From: Patescibacteria group bacterium
GTDB taxonomy: Bacteria > Patescibacteria > Microgenomatia > Daviesbacterales > UBA10151
Reading direction: 5' to 3'
DNA: 33,648 nucleotides
Assembly: GCA_023487645.1 (NCBI GenBank)
Contig: JAMDBX010000046.1
Span: 1 to 33,648 of the forward strand
Part shown: piece by piece, positions 24,682 through 31,908 of the stretch
Layout of the letters: each line of letters opens with the position of its first letter
Position numbering within the stretch: the first letter of the stretch is position 1
Notes under the pieces: generated by a model
What the model saw: the letters and a program-made list of their open reading frames with translations, nothing else
Databases searched by the model: none
Told to the model about the DNA's origin: nothing
Program-made: the position numbers and the translations under genes

Positions 24682-25827
24682 TTACATTATTATTTCAAGA
24701 TTCGCAACCGGCACCCTGATTTTCCTGGTTTTTGTCTCAACCGTAGCGAGATATGCCCTAACCCGGGAAGGCAAAAGCGTCAAAGAATCATCAATCGCCA
24801 AAACCTTCCCCTGCTCCCCGCAGTAAGAACTTCCCACCACCCTAACATTAAAACCCACTCCAAGTTCTGAAGCCGCCAGAACCTGATCTAAACCTGCTGA
24901 TAAATCATCAGCCTGAAATGGGGGTAGTTTAGTATTTTTTACTTTTGTTAGACTGGAGGAAATTAATGAAGGAAGAGTAATTGTAGCTTTATCCCCGTCA
25001 ATAAAAACAAATTTTCCTTCATATTCCGCCAAAAATCCAAAAATATCCTGGCCCATCGGGATCGAGCCAAAACCTTCGCAAACTACAATTGAAACACCAA
25101 TATCATTGGGGAATTTCTTGGGAAAAGCCAAATACCCGCCTGCTATTCCTTTATAATCCTCGGCACTAATCCCCCCGGTAATTATACCGCTGACTTCGCT
25201 TGAAATAGCAGCAGAAATCCCGTCTTTATAAATAAAACTGCCCCCCACCAATACCTGCCCGTCATAATTTGCTTCCAGTTTATTTTCCGATATTAAATCA
25301 TCTTTCTCCCCTAAAACATGGAGCGAGCCGTCGCGGGATCTGCCGGAACCGCATACACCGTGAACCCGGCTGACTTCAGTCCGGATTATCACCTGTCCCT
25401 TTTCAGGATTAATCCCTTCAACAACCCCATACACCCCGGCCGGCAAGTCAACTTTTTTCGGCAGGAAGGAAATTTTTAGCTCCCCGGTCCGGTTATTTAC
25501 TAACTCCAACACACCGTCTGTCGGAGAAGTTATAACCATTTTCCCGGCCAGCCAGCCTTGTTTTAAAGCCAACAATTCCCCCTTGTAAATCTTTTCGCCG
25601 ATTCTTCTTTTCAGGTATTTCTCCGCCTGAGCCGGAGGAACGGAAAGTAAAGAAGATAAGTTTAAAGTCCTAAAACCAGAAGAAAAAGTTGCGCTGCCTA
25701 TAATCTCTGCCGGCATAACCTCTTGTCCTACCCTGACGATAAAATCACCTTTTCCCTTCAGGGTTCTTACTACCCTAGTCACTATATTCTTTTCTATACG
25801 CAACCTGGTAAAAACCCGCTGTTTCAC
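24682..25827 (-). CDS. Unknown beta-rich protein (KOW/hammerhead-like segments)
   Basis: 381 residues, no confident family. The start IVTRVVRTLKGKGDFIVRVGQEVMP resembles lipoyl/KOW beta modules, followed by a segment like a membrane-fusion barrel (TSPTDGVLELVNNRTGEL). The C-terminus (GEQGKVLAIDDSLTLLPSRV) looks like an SH3/KOW domain. There is no signal peptide or membrane span. It starts inside the stop of the 213-residue gene (ATGA overlap) and lies 21 bp before ctpA, so the pair may work with the extracytoplasmic proteases or in wall assembly. Function is unknown. Confidence 0.65.
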   Translation of the reverse strand: MKQRVFTRLRIEKNIVTRVVRTLKGKGDFIVRVGQEVMPAEIIGSATFSSGFRTLNLSSLLSVPPAQAEKYLKRRIGEKIYKGELLALKQGWLAGKMVITSPTDGVLELVNNRTGELKISFLPKKVDLPAGVYGVVEGINPEKGQVIIRTEVSRVHGVCGSGRSRDGSLHVLGEKDDLISENKLEANYDGQVLVGGSFIYKDGISAAISSEVSGIITGGISAEDYKGIAGGYLAFPKKFPNDIGVSIVVCEGFGSIPMGQDIFGFLAEYEGKFVFIDGDKATITLPSLISSSLTKVKNTKLPPFQADDLSAGLDQVLAASELGVGFNVRVVGSSYCGEQGKVLAIDDSLTLLPSRVRAYLATVETKTRKIRVPVANLEIIM

Positions 25828-26465
25828 GCCCCCCTCCCATCCACGACTAATCCTAATTTTCCGCCGTAAACTTCAATTGCATTCTCGGTCTTGCCTAAAA
25901 CCTTACCCGCCATAAGTTTATACGCTATTTCGCATCTTTCTCTGGGGCAAGGTATTAACATTAAGTTGCCTTTTCGGATTTCGTAATTTTTATTCATTAG
26001 TATCACTCTCATCACCCCGCCGGTGTTGTCAAAATGCGGAAGCATAACAGAACCCACTACCTCATCAATATCATCCATTAAAACTATCGTCCAAAGGTCT
26101 TCAACCCATTCCTTTCTTTGATGATCCAGGAAAAAAGCATCAATAAAGGCCCAAGTCAAAGAGGCAAGATCAGGAACAAAGTTTAAAAGCTTGGCAGGTA
26201 TAAGCAGCTTTCTTAACGCCACATTCAAAAAGGGATTTTCCCCCGGCTTGGGGCTGCTGGCTTTCAAGGCTTCCCGCAGAATTGCCAAGTCAATCTGCAT
26301 ATCACGCTCCGTTTGGGGAATAGTTTGAGGATATAAAATTCTATTTGCCAAATAATCCTCTAAATAATCGAGCTGAGGAACCGGCTTCAGCCATGCGGCT
26401 ATAGCCTCTAGAGAAAGCTGATCCAGGTTATCGAAGCTGTCAAACAGTCCGATCGGCGTGGGCAT
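25824..26465 (-). CDS. Unknown 213-residue protein, partner of the 381-residue protein
   Basis: I do not recognise this family. The N-terminal half is helical (LSLEAIAAWLKPVPQLDYLEDYLA); the C-terminal half is mixed, with IPCPRERCEIAYKLMAGKV and VYGGKLGLVVDGRG. No signal peptide, membrane span or catalytic motif is obvious. It overlaps the following gene by 4 bp. An extended -10 (TGG TACACT) ends 8 bp before its ATG, so it heads the four-gene transcript that includes ctpA and htrA. Confidence 0.6.
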   Translation of the reverse strand: MPTPIGLFDSFDNLDQLSLEAIAAWLKPVPQLDYLEDYLANRILYPQTIPQTERDMQIDLAILREALKASSPKPGENPFLNVALRKLLIPAKLLNFVPDLASLTWAFIDAFFLDHQRKEWVEDLWTIVLMDDIDEVVGSVMLPHFDNTGGVMRVILMNKNYEIRKGNLMLIPCPRERCEIAYKLMAGKVLGKTENAIEVYGGKLGLVVDGRGA

Positions 26466-26473
26466 ATCTATCT

Positions 26474-26482
26474 AGTGTACCA
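26474..26482 (-). promoter_or_regulatory. Extended -10 for the unknown pair-ctpA-htrA unit
   Basis: TGG TACACT on the minus strand, ending 8 bp before ATG 26465. No good -35 is seen. Confidence 0.45.
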
Positions 26483-26487
26483 CTAAA

Positions 26488-26808
26488 TTATACCTTTGGG
26501 GTGAAAGGAAGCAAAGCTAAATGTCTGGCATATTTAATTTGTTTAGCCACCCGTCTTTGGTGCTTACTGCATAAGTTGCTTTTGGCGCGGGCGACAATTT
26601 TAGCCCGGTCTGACATATAACGGCGCAAGGTAGCTACATCTGTATAAGAGGGACAATTTTTGCCCTGGCAAAACAAACAAGCCTTTTTAGGTTTTTCTTT
26701 TTGCATCTCTTCAGCTTGTTGGGTAACTTCAACCGGCTCTTTCACAGCCTCTTTTGCAGTTACTTTACCTTTAGAAATTACTTTTCTGGTTACTTTCTTT
26801 TCAGCCAT
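26488..26808 (-). CDS. rpsR: Ribosomal protein bS18, zinc-type, N-terminally extended
   Basis: 106 residues; usually 70-80. The core from about residue 40 (ACLFCQGKNCPSYTDVATLRR ... LCSKHQRRVAKQIKYARHLALLPF) is bS18. Three cysteines in CLFCQGKNC plus CSKH suggest a zinc-binding version. The first 40 residues are a Lys/Glu-rich extension. It follows ssb but has its own strong promoter, so it can be expressed apart from rpsF-ssb. Confidence 0.95.
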   Translation of the reverse strand: MAEKKVTRKVISKGKVTAKEAVKEPVEVTQQAEEMQKEKPKKACLFCQGKNCPSYTDVATLRRYMSDRAKIVARAKSNLCSKHQRRVAKQIKYARHLALLPFTPKV

Positions 26809-26817
26809 ATTTTGGAG

Positions 26818-26846
26818 ATTATATATTAAATCTACTTCTACATCAA
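26818..26846 (-). promoter_or_regulatory. Promoter of rpsR
   Basis: Minus strand: TTGATG, 17-bp spacer, perfect TATAAT, ending 9 bp before the ATG. No Shine-Dalgarno, so a leaderless mRNA is predicted. Confidence 0.75.
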
Positions 26847-26893
26847 TAGATACAAAATAAAAATTTTTAAATGAATTTAAAATTGGAGACTTT

Positions 26894-27391
26894 TCAGAAC
26901 GGAAGGTCGTCTTTTACTTCTTCTTGAGGGGCTTTTTCGTCTGGTGCTGGTTTTTCTTTTTCCTCCGGTGCCTTTGATTCTTTTTCCTTAGGTTCTTCCT
27001 TCTCAATAGGTGCATGTCCCACATCTACATCTTCAGGCGTAGTCCCCGTACCGTTATTCTTAGGAGACAGGATAATCATATCTTCTATCACAATTTCCGT
27101 AGTTTGCCTTTGCTGGCCATCTTGGCCTTCCCATGACCGGGTTTGCAGTCTGCCGGAAACGAACACCCGCATACCCTTTTTTAAAAGCTGATTGCAAAGT
27201 TCGGCTAATTTATTCCAGGCTACTAATTTATGGAAATCTACTTCTTCTTTTCTTTCGCCTTCAGTAACATAAGTGCGGTTGGTGGCTATACCAAAAGTGA
27301 CTACAGCTGCACCATTGGGGGTATAACGCAGTTCAGGATCCCTTGTTAAATTACCGATCAGTTCAACTCTATTCCAAGATCTACTCGCCAT
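26894..27391 (-). CDS. ssb: Single-stranded DNA-binding protein
   Basis: 165 residues. OB fold from residue 5 (SWNRVELIGNLTRDPELRY; FHKLVAWNKLAELC; VFVSGRLQTRSWEGQDG). A disordered Pro/Glu/Lys linker follows, with the acidic tip DDLPF that recruits partner proteins. It starts 6 bp after rpsF, the classic rpsF-ssb order. Confidence 0.96.
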   Translation of the reverse strand: MASRSWNRVELIGNLTRDPELRYTPNGAAVVTFGIATNRTYVTEGERKEEVDFHKLVAWNKLAELCNQLLKKGMRVFVSGRLQTRSWEGQDGQQRQTTEIVIEDMIILSPKNNGTGTTPEDVDVGHAPIEKEEPKEKESKAPEEKEKPAPDEKAPQEEVKDDLPF

Positions 27392-27397
27392 CTCAAT

Positions 27398-27679
27398 TTA
27401 CTTTCTCACAAGCAGGTATCGTAAAATATCTTCTTCCATTTTTAAACTTTTGTCAAGAATTTTGGCATTTTTAGGATCAGCCTGAACTTCATAGTGGGCA
27501 TAGTAACCTGAGGTTTGCCTTTTGATTGGGTAAGCCAAAGAACGGGCTCCCCACAAATCTTCCTTTTCCACTTTGCCGTCTTCTCCCACTAGCTTTTTAA
27601 CAAGAGAGTCCAACAGATCCTTCCGGTCCTTCTCTTCCAAGTCAGGTTTTATAACTAATGTTAAATAATATGAATTCAT
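27398..27679 (-). CDS. rpsF: Ribosomal protein bS6
   Basis: 93 residues, normal length. YLTLVIKPDLEEKD at the start, LAYPIKRQTSGYYAHYEVQ in the middle. It binds bS18 in the small subunit platform; the order rpsF-ssb-rpsR is the conserved one. The start ATG is 8 bp from the -10 box. Confidence 0.95.
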   Translation of the reverse strand: MNSYYLTLVIKPDLEEKDRKDLLDSLVKKLVGEDGKVEKEDLWGARSLAYPIKRQTSGYYAHYEVQADPKNAKILDKSLKMEEDILRYLLVRK

Positions 27680-27687
27680 TGTGTGTA

Positions 27688-27716
27688 ATTGTACTAGGAT
27701 AATGCCTATAATTCAA
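27688..27716 (-). promoter_or_regulatory. Promoter of rpsF-ssb
   Basis: Minus strand: TTGAAT, 17-bp spacer, TACAAT, ending 8 bp before the rpsF ATG; leaderless architecture. Confidence 0.75.
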
Positions 27717-27725
27717 TCCCGTAGA

Positions 27726-28649
27726 TTAACGGCTGCTCAACACAGCAGGTTTAGCTGCAAACTCTAAATCTGGCATATTACGATAAATCCCCCTCGAAGC
27801 AAGGGGAAGATCTTTGACTACCGATCTCATCAAAAATTTATTAAGGAGATGACCATCTGCCCGCCAATCTTCTTGGAGCTCACTCTTCAATCTTGCTACA
27901 GTAATGGGGCTTTCTATAGTAACTTGCGCAGGACGAGATGAATCTGCAAATAAGCTTTGAAACAATTCCATAGTTGGAATAGGAATATCTGCTCCCATAA
28001 ACCGATAGCTTCCTTCCATTGCAACACCCATAAAGAATGTCTCTCCTTTAACATGACCAAATCTGTTAATCAAATCGTAAAAACCGGCAAACCCGTCTTT
28101 ATCATCAGCAGCTATTACACCATTTACTTCTCCACCCAGGAAAAATCCCCAAAAATGTTTGTGTCTGCCCCCTTGTATACTCGCTTCTGGTAAGTAACAA
28201 AAACCATAGCCCTCTCTTGCTGCTTTAGCCATCTCTCTTACCTCGGCTTGGTTTTTCTTTAATCCATAATTTATTTCGTCTTTATTTCTTGTATACGGAA
28301 TCATATGCAATCCTCTTCTCTGTAGAATAGGAGCCGATAATTCAGTTATCTTTTTAAGAACCCATCCTTGGTCTCCAGTAAACATTGACCGAGCAAGAGG
28401 TAAAACAACACCGGGAAATTCTACTCCTGCCTCCTTAGCTTTTTCTCTTAAATACTCTACAACTTTACCTAAAAGCCACCCGTCCCCGTGCCCCTGATGA
28501 TTCCCATAAAGGACCGGCCTGCCGCCTTTAGCCATTAATTCTACATATTCTTCGCCTACTGCTGGATCTACATTCAGATGCACCATCTCGTCAAAACGAG
28601 GAGCAACATATCTTTCAAATAATGACCTTGAGTCTAATTCGATTTGCAT
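27726..28649 (-). CDS. PlsC-like acyltransferase family protein, diverged
   Basis: 307 residues. LYGNHQGHGDGWL has the H-x4-D catalytic pattern of glycerolphosphate acyltransferases, and YLPEASIQGGR stands where PlsC-type enzymes have PEGT. This suggests acyl transfer to a phospholipid precursor or other acceptor, but the rest is diverged and there is no membrane segment. It is divergent from another H-x4-D protein at 28736, with both promoters in an 86-bp gap. A functional pair is possible. Confidence 0.6.
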   Translation of the reverse strand: MQIELDSRSLFERYVAPRFDEMVHLNVDPAVGEEYVELMAKGGRPVLYGNHQGHGDGWLLGKVVEYLREKAKEAGVEFPGVVLPLARSMFTGDQGWVLKKITELSAPILQRRGLHMIPYTRNKDEINYGLKKNQAEVREMAKAAREGYGFCYLPEASIQGGRHKHFWGFFLGGEVNGVIAADDKDGFAGFYDLINRFGHVKGETFFMGVAMEGSYRFMGADIPIPTMELFQSLFADSSRPAQVTIESPITVARLKSELQEDWRADGHLLNKFLMRSVVKDLPLASRGIYRNMPDLEFAAKPAVLSSR

Positions 28650-28657
28650 AATCAGTC

Positions 28658-28685
28658 ATTATACTTAATCCCCTGCGGAAATCAA
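28658..28685 (-). promoter_or_regulatory. Promoter of the minus acyltransferase-like gene
   Basis: Minus strand: TTGATT, 16-bp spacer, perfect TATAAT, ending 8 bp before ATG 28649. Confidence 0.7.
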
Positions 28686-28694
28686 CCAACCGAC

Positions 28695-28723
28695 TTGATT
28701 TCACCCCATCACTCAAGTAATAT
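28695..28723 (+). promoter_or_regulatory. Promoter of the plus acyltransferase-like gene
   Basis: TTGATT, 17-bp spacer, TAATAT, ending 12 bp before ATG 28736. It lies back to back with the minus promoter at 28658-28685. Confidence 0.65.
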
Positions 28724-28735
28724 ATCCCATAAATT

Positions 28736-29536
28736 ATGGCGGATTTAGAAAGAATTAAAAATATAGTCACCCCCGTCAGAAGAGTAGTTACTGCTTATGG
28801 ATTAAAAACCTTGTGGTCCATTGAATTCAGGGAAGCGGCCGCTGGGAATCTCACAGCGCTCAACGAAGCACTTGCCGAAGGCAACGGAGCAATTGGTTTA
28901 ACACCGCATTTTTCCAAAGGAGATTTTTTGGCAGATTTAGTAGCTCTAAATCTTAATAGCAAAGAAGCCAGAAGACGACCGACTAGGATTCCTATTGCAG
29001 CACACCAGAGACCTTTTTATCTGGACATACTATGCGGACTTGGCGATGTTAGTTTGGCAACCATCATTACCGGAGACACCAGACTAAAAGAGAACGAACT
29101 CAAAACGAAAGGTAAACCTATTCCCTGGCGGAACATTAATCCAACCGAAGCAATGAATGACTATCTGGATACTTCAATTGAAGAATTAGAACAAGGCGGC
29201 TTAGTCTTTCTGGCCCCCCAAGGCGGAAGAAGAGATTCGCTTCGCCCGTTTAGAGGAGGCCCTCTTTCCCGACTGATGGATCGGGCAGGAGAAAAAGGCG
29301 TAAATCCCGACAAGATACCTGTTTTCTCGGTAGGGTTGGAAATTGAAGGAGTAACTGATTACTCAAACCTAAAAGGTCTTAACTTATGGAGGAAATATAC
29401 TCTTACTTTAGGCAGAACTGTTAAAAGAGGAAAAATTAAGGGGGACATTGACCAATGGGCTTACGAGAGCATGCTTGAATTAGCCCCTGAAGCTTACAGG
29501 CCTAAAACACGAATAAACAAAATCACCCAAACTTAA
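28736..29536 (+). CDS. PlsC-like acyltransferase family protein, diverged (second)
   Basis: 266 residues. TPHFSKGDFLADL has the H-x4-D pattern and FLAPQGGRRDSLRPF aligns with the PEGTRS motif region of PlsC enzymes. It shares little else with its divergent neighbour beyond these two motifs. Predicted soluble or peripheral. A role in membrane lipid assembly or salvage is inferred from the motifs only. Confidence 0.6.
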   Translation: MADLERIKNIVTPVRRVVTAYGLKTLWSIEFREAAAGNLTALNEALAEGNGAIGLTPHFSKGDFLADLVALNLNSKEARRRPTRIPIAAHQRPFYLDILCGLGDVSLATIITGDTRLKENELKTKGKPIPWRNINPTEAMNDYLDTSIEELEQGGLVFLAPQGGRRDSLRPFRGGPLSRLMDRAGEKGVNPDKIPVFSVGLEIEGVTDYSNLKGLNLWRKYTLTLGRTVKRGKIKGDIDQWAYESMLELAPEAYRPKTRINKITQT

Positions 29537-29567
29537 TACCAAAGGGAATTTAGCATAAAAATCCCAA

Positions 29568-29633
29568 TTAACTGCTTACCAAAAATTCCACCACATCCCC
29601 ATCAGCCATCACATAATCCTTCCTCTCGGTCCT
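29568..29633 (-). pseudogene. Detached 3' end of ychF
   Basis: Minus strand, 22 codons ending in TAA, encoding RTERKDYVMADGDVVEF and then LVSS. The intact ychF 1.1 kb away ends RTEGKDYIMQDGDVVEF, LISS: 17 of 21 residues match, with the same stop position. Homology ends abruptly upstream near 29634, where the Fic promoter region begins. It is a remnant, not a gene. Confidence 0.85.
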
Positions 29634-29655
29634 TTTAGGAATTATTTAGCAATAT

Positions 29656-29685
29656 CTGACAACATTAGGTAATATCTGGTAATAT
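29656..29685 (+). promoter_or_regulatory. Promoter of Fic gene, with tandem AT-rich repeat
   Basis: CTGACA, 18-bp spacer, TAATAT preceded by TGG, ending 9 bp before the ATG. It lies in two similar copies of AATATCTGR-YAAYATTAGG (29651-29669 and 29671-29689), possibly operator sites. Confidence 0.6.
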
Positions 29686-29694
29686 TAGGAATAT

Positions 29695-30702
29695 ATGTTA
29701 ATTCCTCCTAAATATATCCTTACAGCTAAAATTTCTCAATTCCTTCAATCAATTGAAGCCTCAAAAGAAGTAATTAATTCAGTAGATATTCCACCAGAAT
29801 TAGAAATAAACATTCGCAGAAATTCAACTTTAAAAAGCTCCTTGTTTTCAGCTCGAATTGAAGGTAACCCTCTCACCATGAAGGAAATTCAAATAAATCC
29901 CTCCAAGAGTCAAAAAAAAGCCGAGGTTTTTAATATCCTTAAGGCCCTAAACTGGATCCATCAAAAAAAATACAAAGATCTAAATATTAAGGATATTTTA
30001 GAGCTGCATAAAATGGTGATGGAGGGACTCACAGATAAGCAGGATTCAGGAAAATTCAGAACTGGTTTGGAAGCGATATTTAATTCGGCGGGGATCGCAA
30101 TTTATTTACCTCCCAAACCCTCCCAAATCCTTCCTTTAACCCAACGTTTATTAAAATTTGCGAATAGTCCAAAAGAGCAATTTACTCCTGTTAGAGCTTG
30201 CCTGGCCCATTTCATTTTTGAAAAAATCCATCCTTTTTTAGATGGAAATGGCCGAGTAGGCAGATTGCTGCTGCAGGCAGTTTTAGTAAAAGGCAATTAC
30301 GGAATGAAAGGATTAGTAGCACTGGAGGAATATTTAGATAACCACCGTAGTGAATATTATCAGGTTTTAAATGAACCGGAAAAAGATGTGACAGATTATT
30401 TGGAATTTATGTTAGAAGCTATAGCTGAAACTGCTGAAAATGCTAAAAAATTAGTCTTAGAAAAACAAAAAGTAGATATTGAAGACTTACTGTTACCCAG
30501 ACGCGCTGAGATTTTAAATATCATTAAAGACCATAAATCAGTTAGCTTTGACATAATCAGAAGAAGGTTCGTAGCAATTAATGAACGAACTTTACGATAC
30601 GATTTAAAAAAATTACAGGACCAGGACTTAATTAAAAAACGGGGTAATACTAAAGGGGTATATTACGAGATAGCCTTAAAAGAACCAGCCTTGCAAGGCT
30701 AA
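29695..30702 (+). CDS. Fic domain protein, class II, with C-terminal winged helix
   Basis: 335 residues. The catalytic loop HPFLDGNGRVGR (179-190) is intact, so AMP (or other nucleotide) transfer to a protein hydroxyl is expected. The inhibitory helix motif SARIEGN (52-58) precedes the Fic core, as in class II Fic proteins, where its Glu56 blocks ATP binding. Residues about 265-335 form a winged helix (SFDIIRRRFVAINERTLRYDLKKLQ), suggesting DNA binding or autoregulation. It is flanked by a ychF tail remnant on one side and overlaps intact ychF (4 bp, convergent) on the other. Confidence 0.92.
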   Translation: MLIPPKYILTAKISQFLQSIEASKEVINSVDIPPELEINIRRNSTLKSSLFSARIEGNPLTMKEIQINPSKSQKKAEVFNILKALNWIHQKKYKDLNIKDILELHKMVMEGLTDKQDSGKFRTGLEAIFNSAGIAIYLPPKPSQILPLTQRLLKFANSPKEQFTPVRACLAHFIFEKIHPFLDGNGRVGRLLLQAVLVKGNYGMKGLVALEEYLDNHRSEYYQVLNEPEKDVTDYLEFMLEAIAETAENAKKLVLEKQKVDIEDLLLPRRAEILNIIKDHKSVSFDIIRRRFVAINERTLRYDLKKLQDQDLIKKRGNTKGVYYEIALKEPALQG

Positions 30703-31868
30703 GAACTGATCAAGAACTCCACCACGTCTCCATCCTGCATAATATAATCTTTTCCTTCAGTCCTCACCCAGCCTTTTGATTTAGCAACTGCTAAAGATCC
30801 TGCTTCAATTAATTTTTCAAAGCTAACAACTTGAGCTCTAATAAAACCTTTTTCAAAATCAGTATGGATTACCCCAGCAGCCTGGGGAGCCAAAGTTCCT
30901 TTTTTTATAGTCCAGGCCCGGACTTCTTTTTTGCCGGCTGTCAAAAAGGAAATTAATCCGAGTAAAACATAAGCCTTTTTAATCAGCCTTTCCAAACCAG
31001 TTTCCTCAACCCCTAACTCTTTTAAGTATTCCAACCTCTCCTCATCTGACAAATCAGCTAACTCCTCTTCCATTTTGGCTGAAATAGCCATTTCATTTTC
31101 ATTTGTACCACGATCGGAGGATATTTGACTATATTGATCCTCTCCTACATTGTAAACATATAAAACCGGTTTAATTGATAAAAGAGGTAACGTAGTAATC
31201 CAGCCCCGCATTCTCTGATCCATACCTTCAGCGGTTTTTATTAATTTATCCCCTATACAAGTTCCCTTATCTAAATCTTCTTTAATCTTTTTTAAAATCT
31301 CTAATTTTTTAGGGTCTAAAGGATCCTTAGAGAACTTTAATTCTTTTTCTGCAAAAGAAATTAATTTATCTATTGTTTCAATATCTGCCAGGATTAACTC
31401 TGTTTCTATGATCTCTTTATCTGATTTTGGGTTTTCTGAGCCTTCCCTGATAATATTGGCATCTTCAAAATCCCGTAAAACATGCACAATTGCATCCACT
31501 TCCCGGATATGAGATAAAAATTTATTCCCTAATCCTGCCCCAGTTGCCGCACCTTTAACTAAACCGGCAATATCTACAAACTCTACCACTGCCGGCACAA
31601 TCGGGGGAAAATATTTTTGTGCCTCCACCCCAGGGGTGTCATCCTGAACTTGTTTCAGGATCTCCTGCGGGATCATTCCCTCCTCCACAGCTACCAATTC
31701 CGCCAGCTCATTTAACCTAGAATCAGGCACCGCCACCACCCCCACATTCGGCTCAATGGTAGCAAACGGGTAATTAGCACTTAAAGCCACCCTCTTTTTC
31801 AAAAGGGCATTAAAAAGGGTACTTTTCCCCACATTGGGCATTCCTATAATTCCAACTTTTAAACTCAT
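30699..31868 (-). CDS. ychF: Ribosome-binding GTPase/ATPase YchF with two repeat-derived inserts
   Basis: 389 residues; about 363 is usual. Obg-related ATPase with P-loop GMPNVGKST (9-17), DIAGLVKGA (99-107), the YchF-type NVGE base motif near 240, and a C-terminal TGS domain. Two inserts interrupt it. Residues about 62-88, including EILKQVQDDT, come from a GTCAT-type repeat (31638-31663). Residues about 246-255 (SQISSDRGTN) come from the repeat that also boxes the PaaX/Cas2-like gene. Both keep the frame and fall in loops. A perfect TATAAT ends 8 bp before the ATG. Confidence 0.95.
   Translation of the reverse strand: MSLKVGIIGMPNVGKSTLFNALLKKRVALSANYPFATIEPNVGVVAVPDSRLNELAELVAVEEGMIPQEILKQVQDDTPGVEAQKYFPPIVPAVVEFVDIAGLVKGAATGAGLGNKFLSHIREVDAIVHVLRDFEDANIIREGSENPKSDKEIIETELILADIETIDKLISFAEKELKFSKDPLDPKKLEILKKIKEDLDKGTCIGDKLIKTAEGMDQRMRGWITTLPLLSIKPVLYVYNVGEDQYSQISSDRGTNENEMAISAKMEEELADLSDEERLEYLKELGVEETGLERLIKKAYVLLGLISFLTAGKKEVRAWTIKKGTLAPQAAGVIHTDFEKGFIRAQVVSFEKLIEAGSLAVAKSKGWVRTEGKDYIMQDGDVVEFLISS
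31104..31130 (+). repeat. Dispersed palindromic repeat, copy 3 (inside ychF)
   Basis: TGTACCACG, centre CGATCG, then GGAGGATATTTG. It differs from copies 1 and 2 at three core positions, and the centre stays self-complementary (CGGCCG to CGATCG). The upstream TTTCATT is shared with copy 1. Confidence 0.9.
31638..31663 (+). repeat. GTCAT-type repeat inside ychF
   Basis: GTCATCCTGAACTTG followed by TTTCAGGATCT, with the hairpin CCTGAA-CTTGT-TTCAGG. Same GTCAT-start family as 10113 and 20615; in frame in ychF. Confidence 0.75.
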
Positions 31869-31876
31869 ACTTGAGG

Positions 31877-31885
31877 ATTATATCA
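31877..31885 (-). promoter_or_regulatory. Promoter of ychF (extended -10)
   Basis: Minus strand TGA TATAAT, ending 8 bp before ATG 31868; no Shine-Dalgarno. No clear -35. Confidence 0.65.
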
Positions 31886-31908
31886 GGAATTACTTCTTTT
31901 TAGAGATT

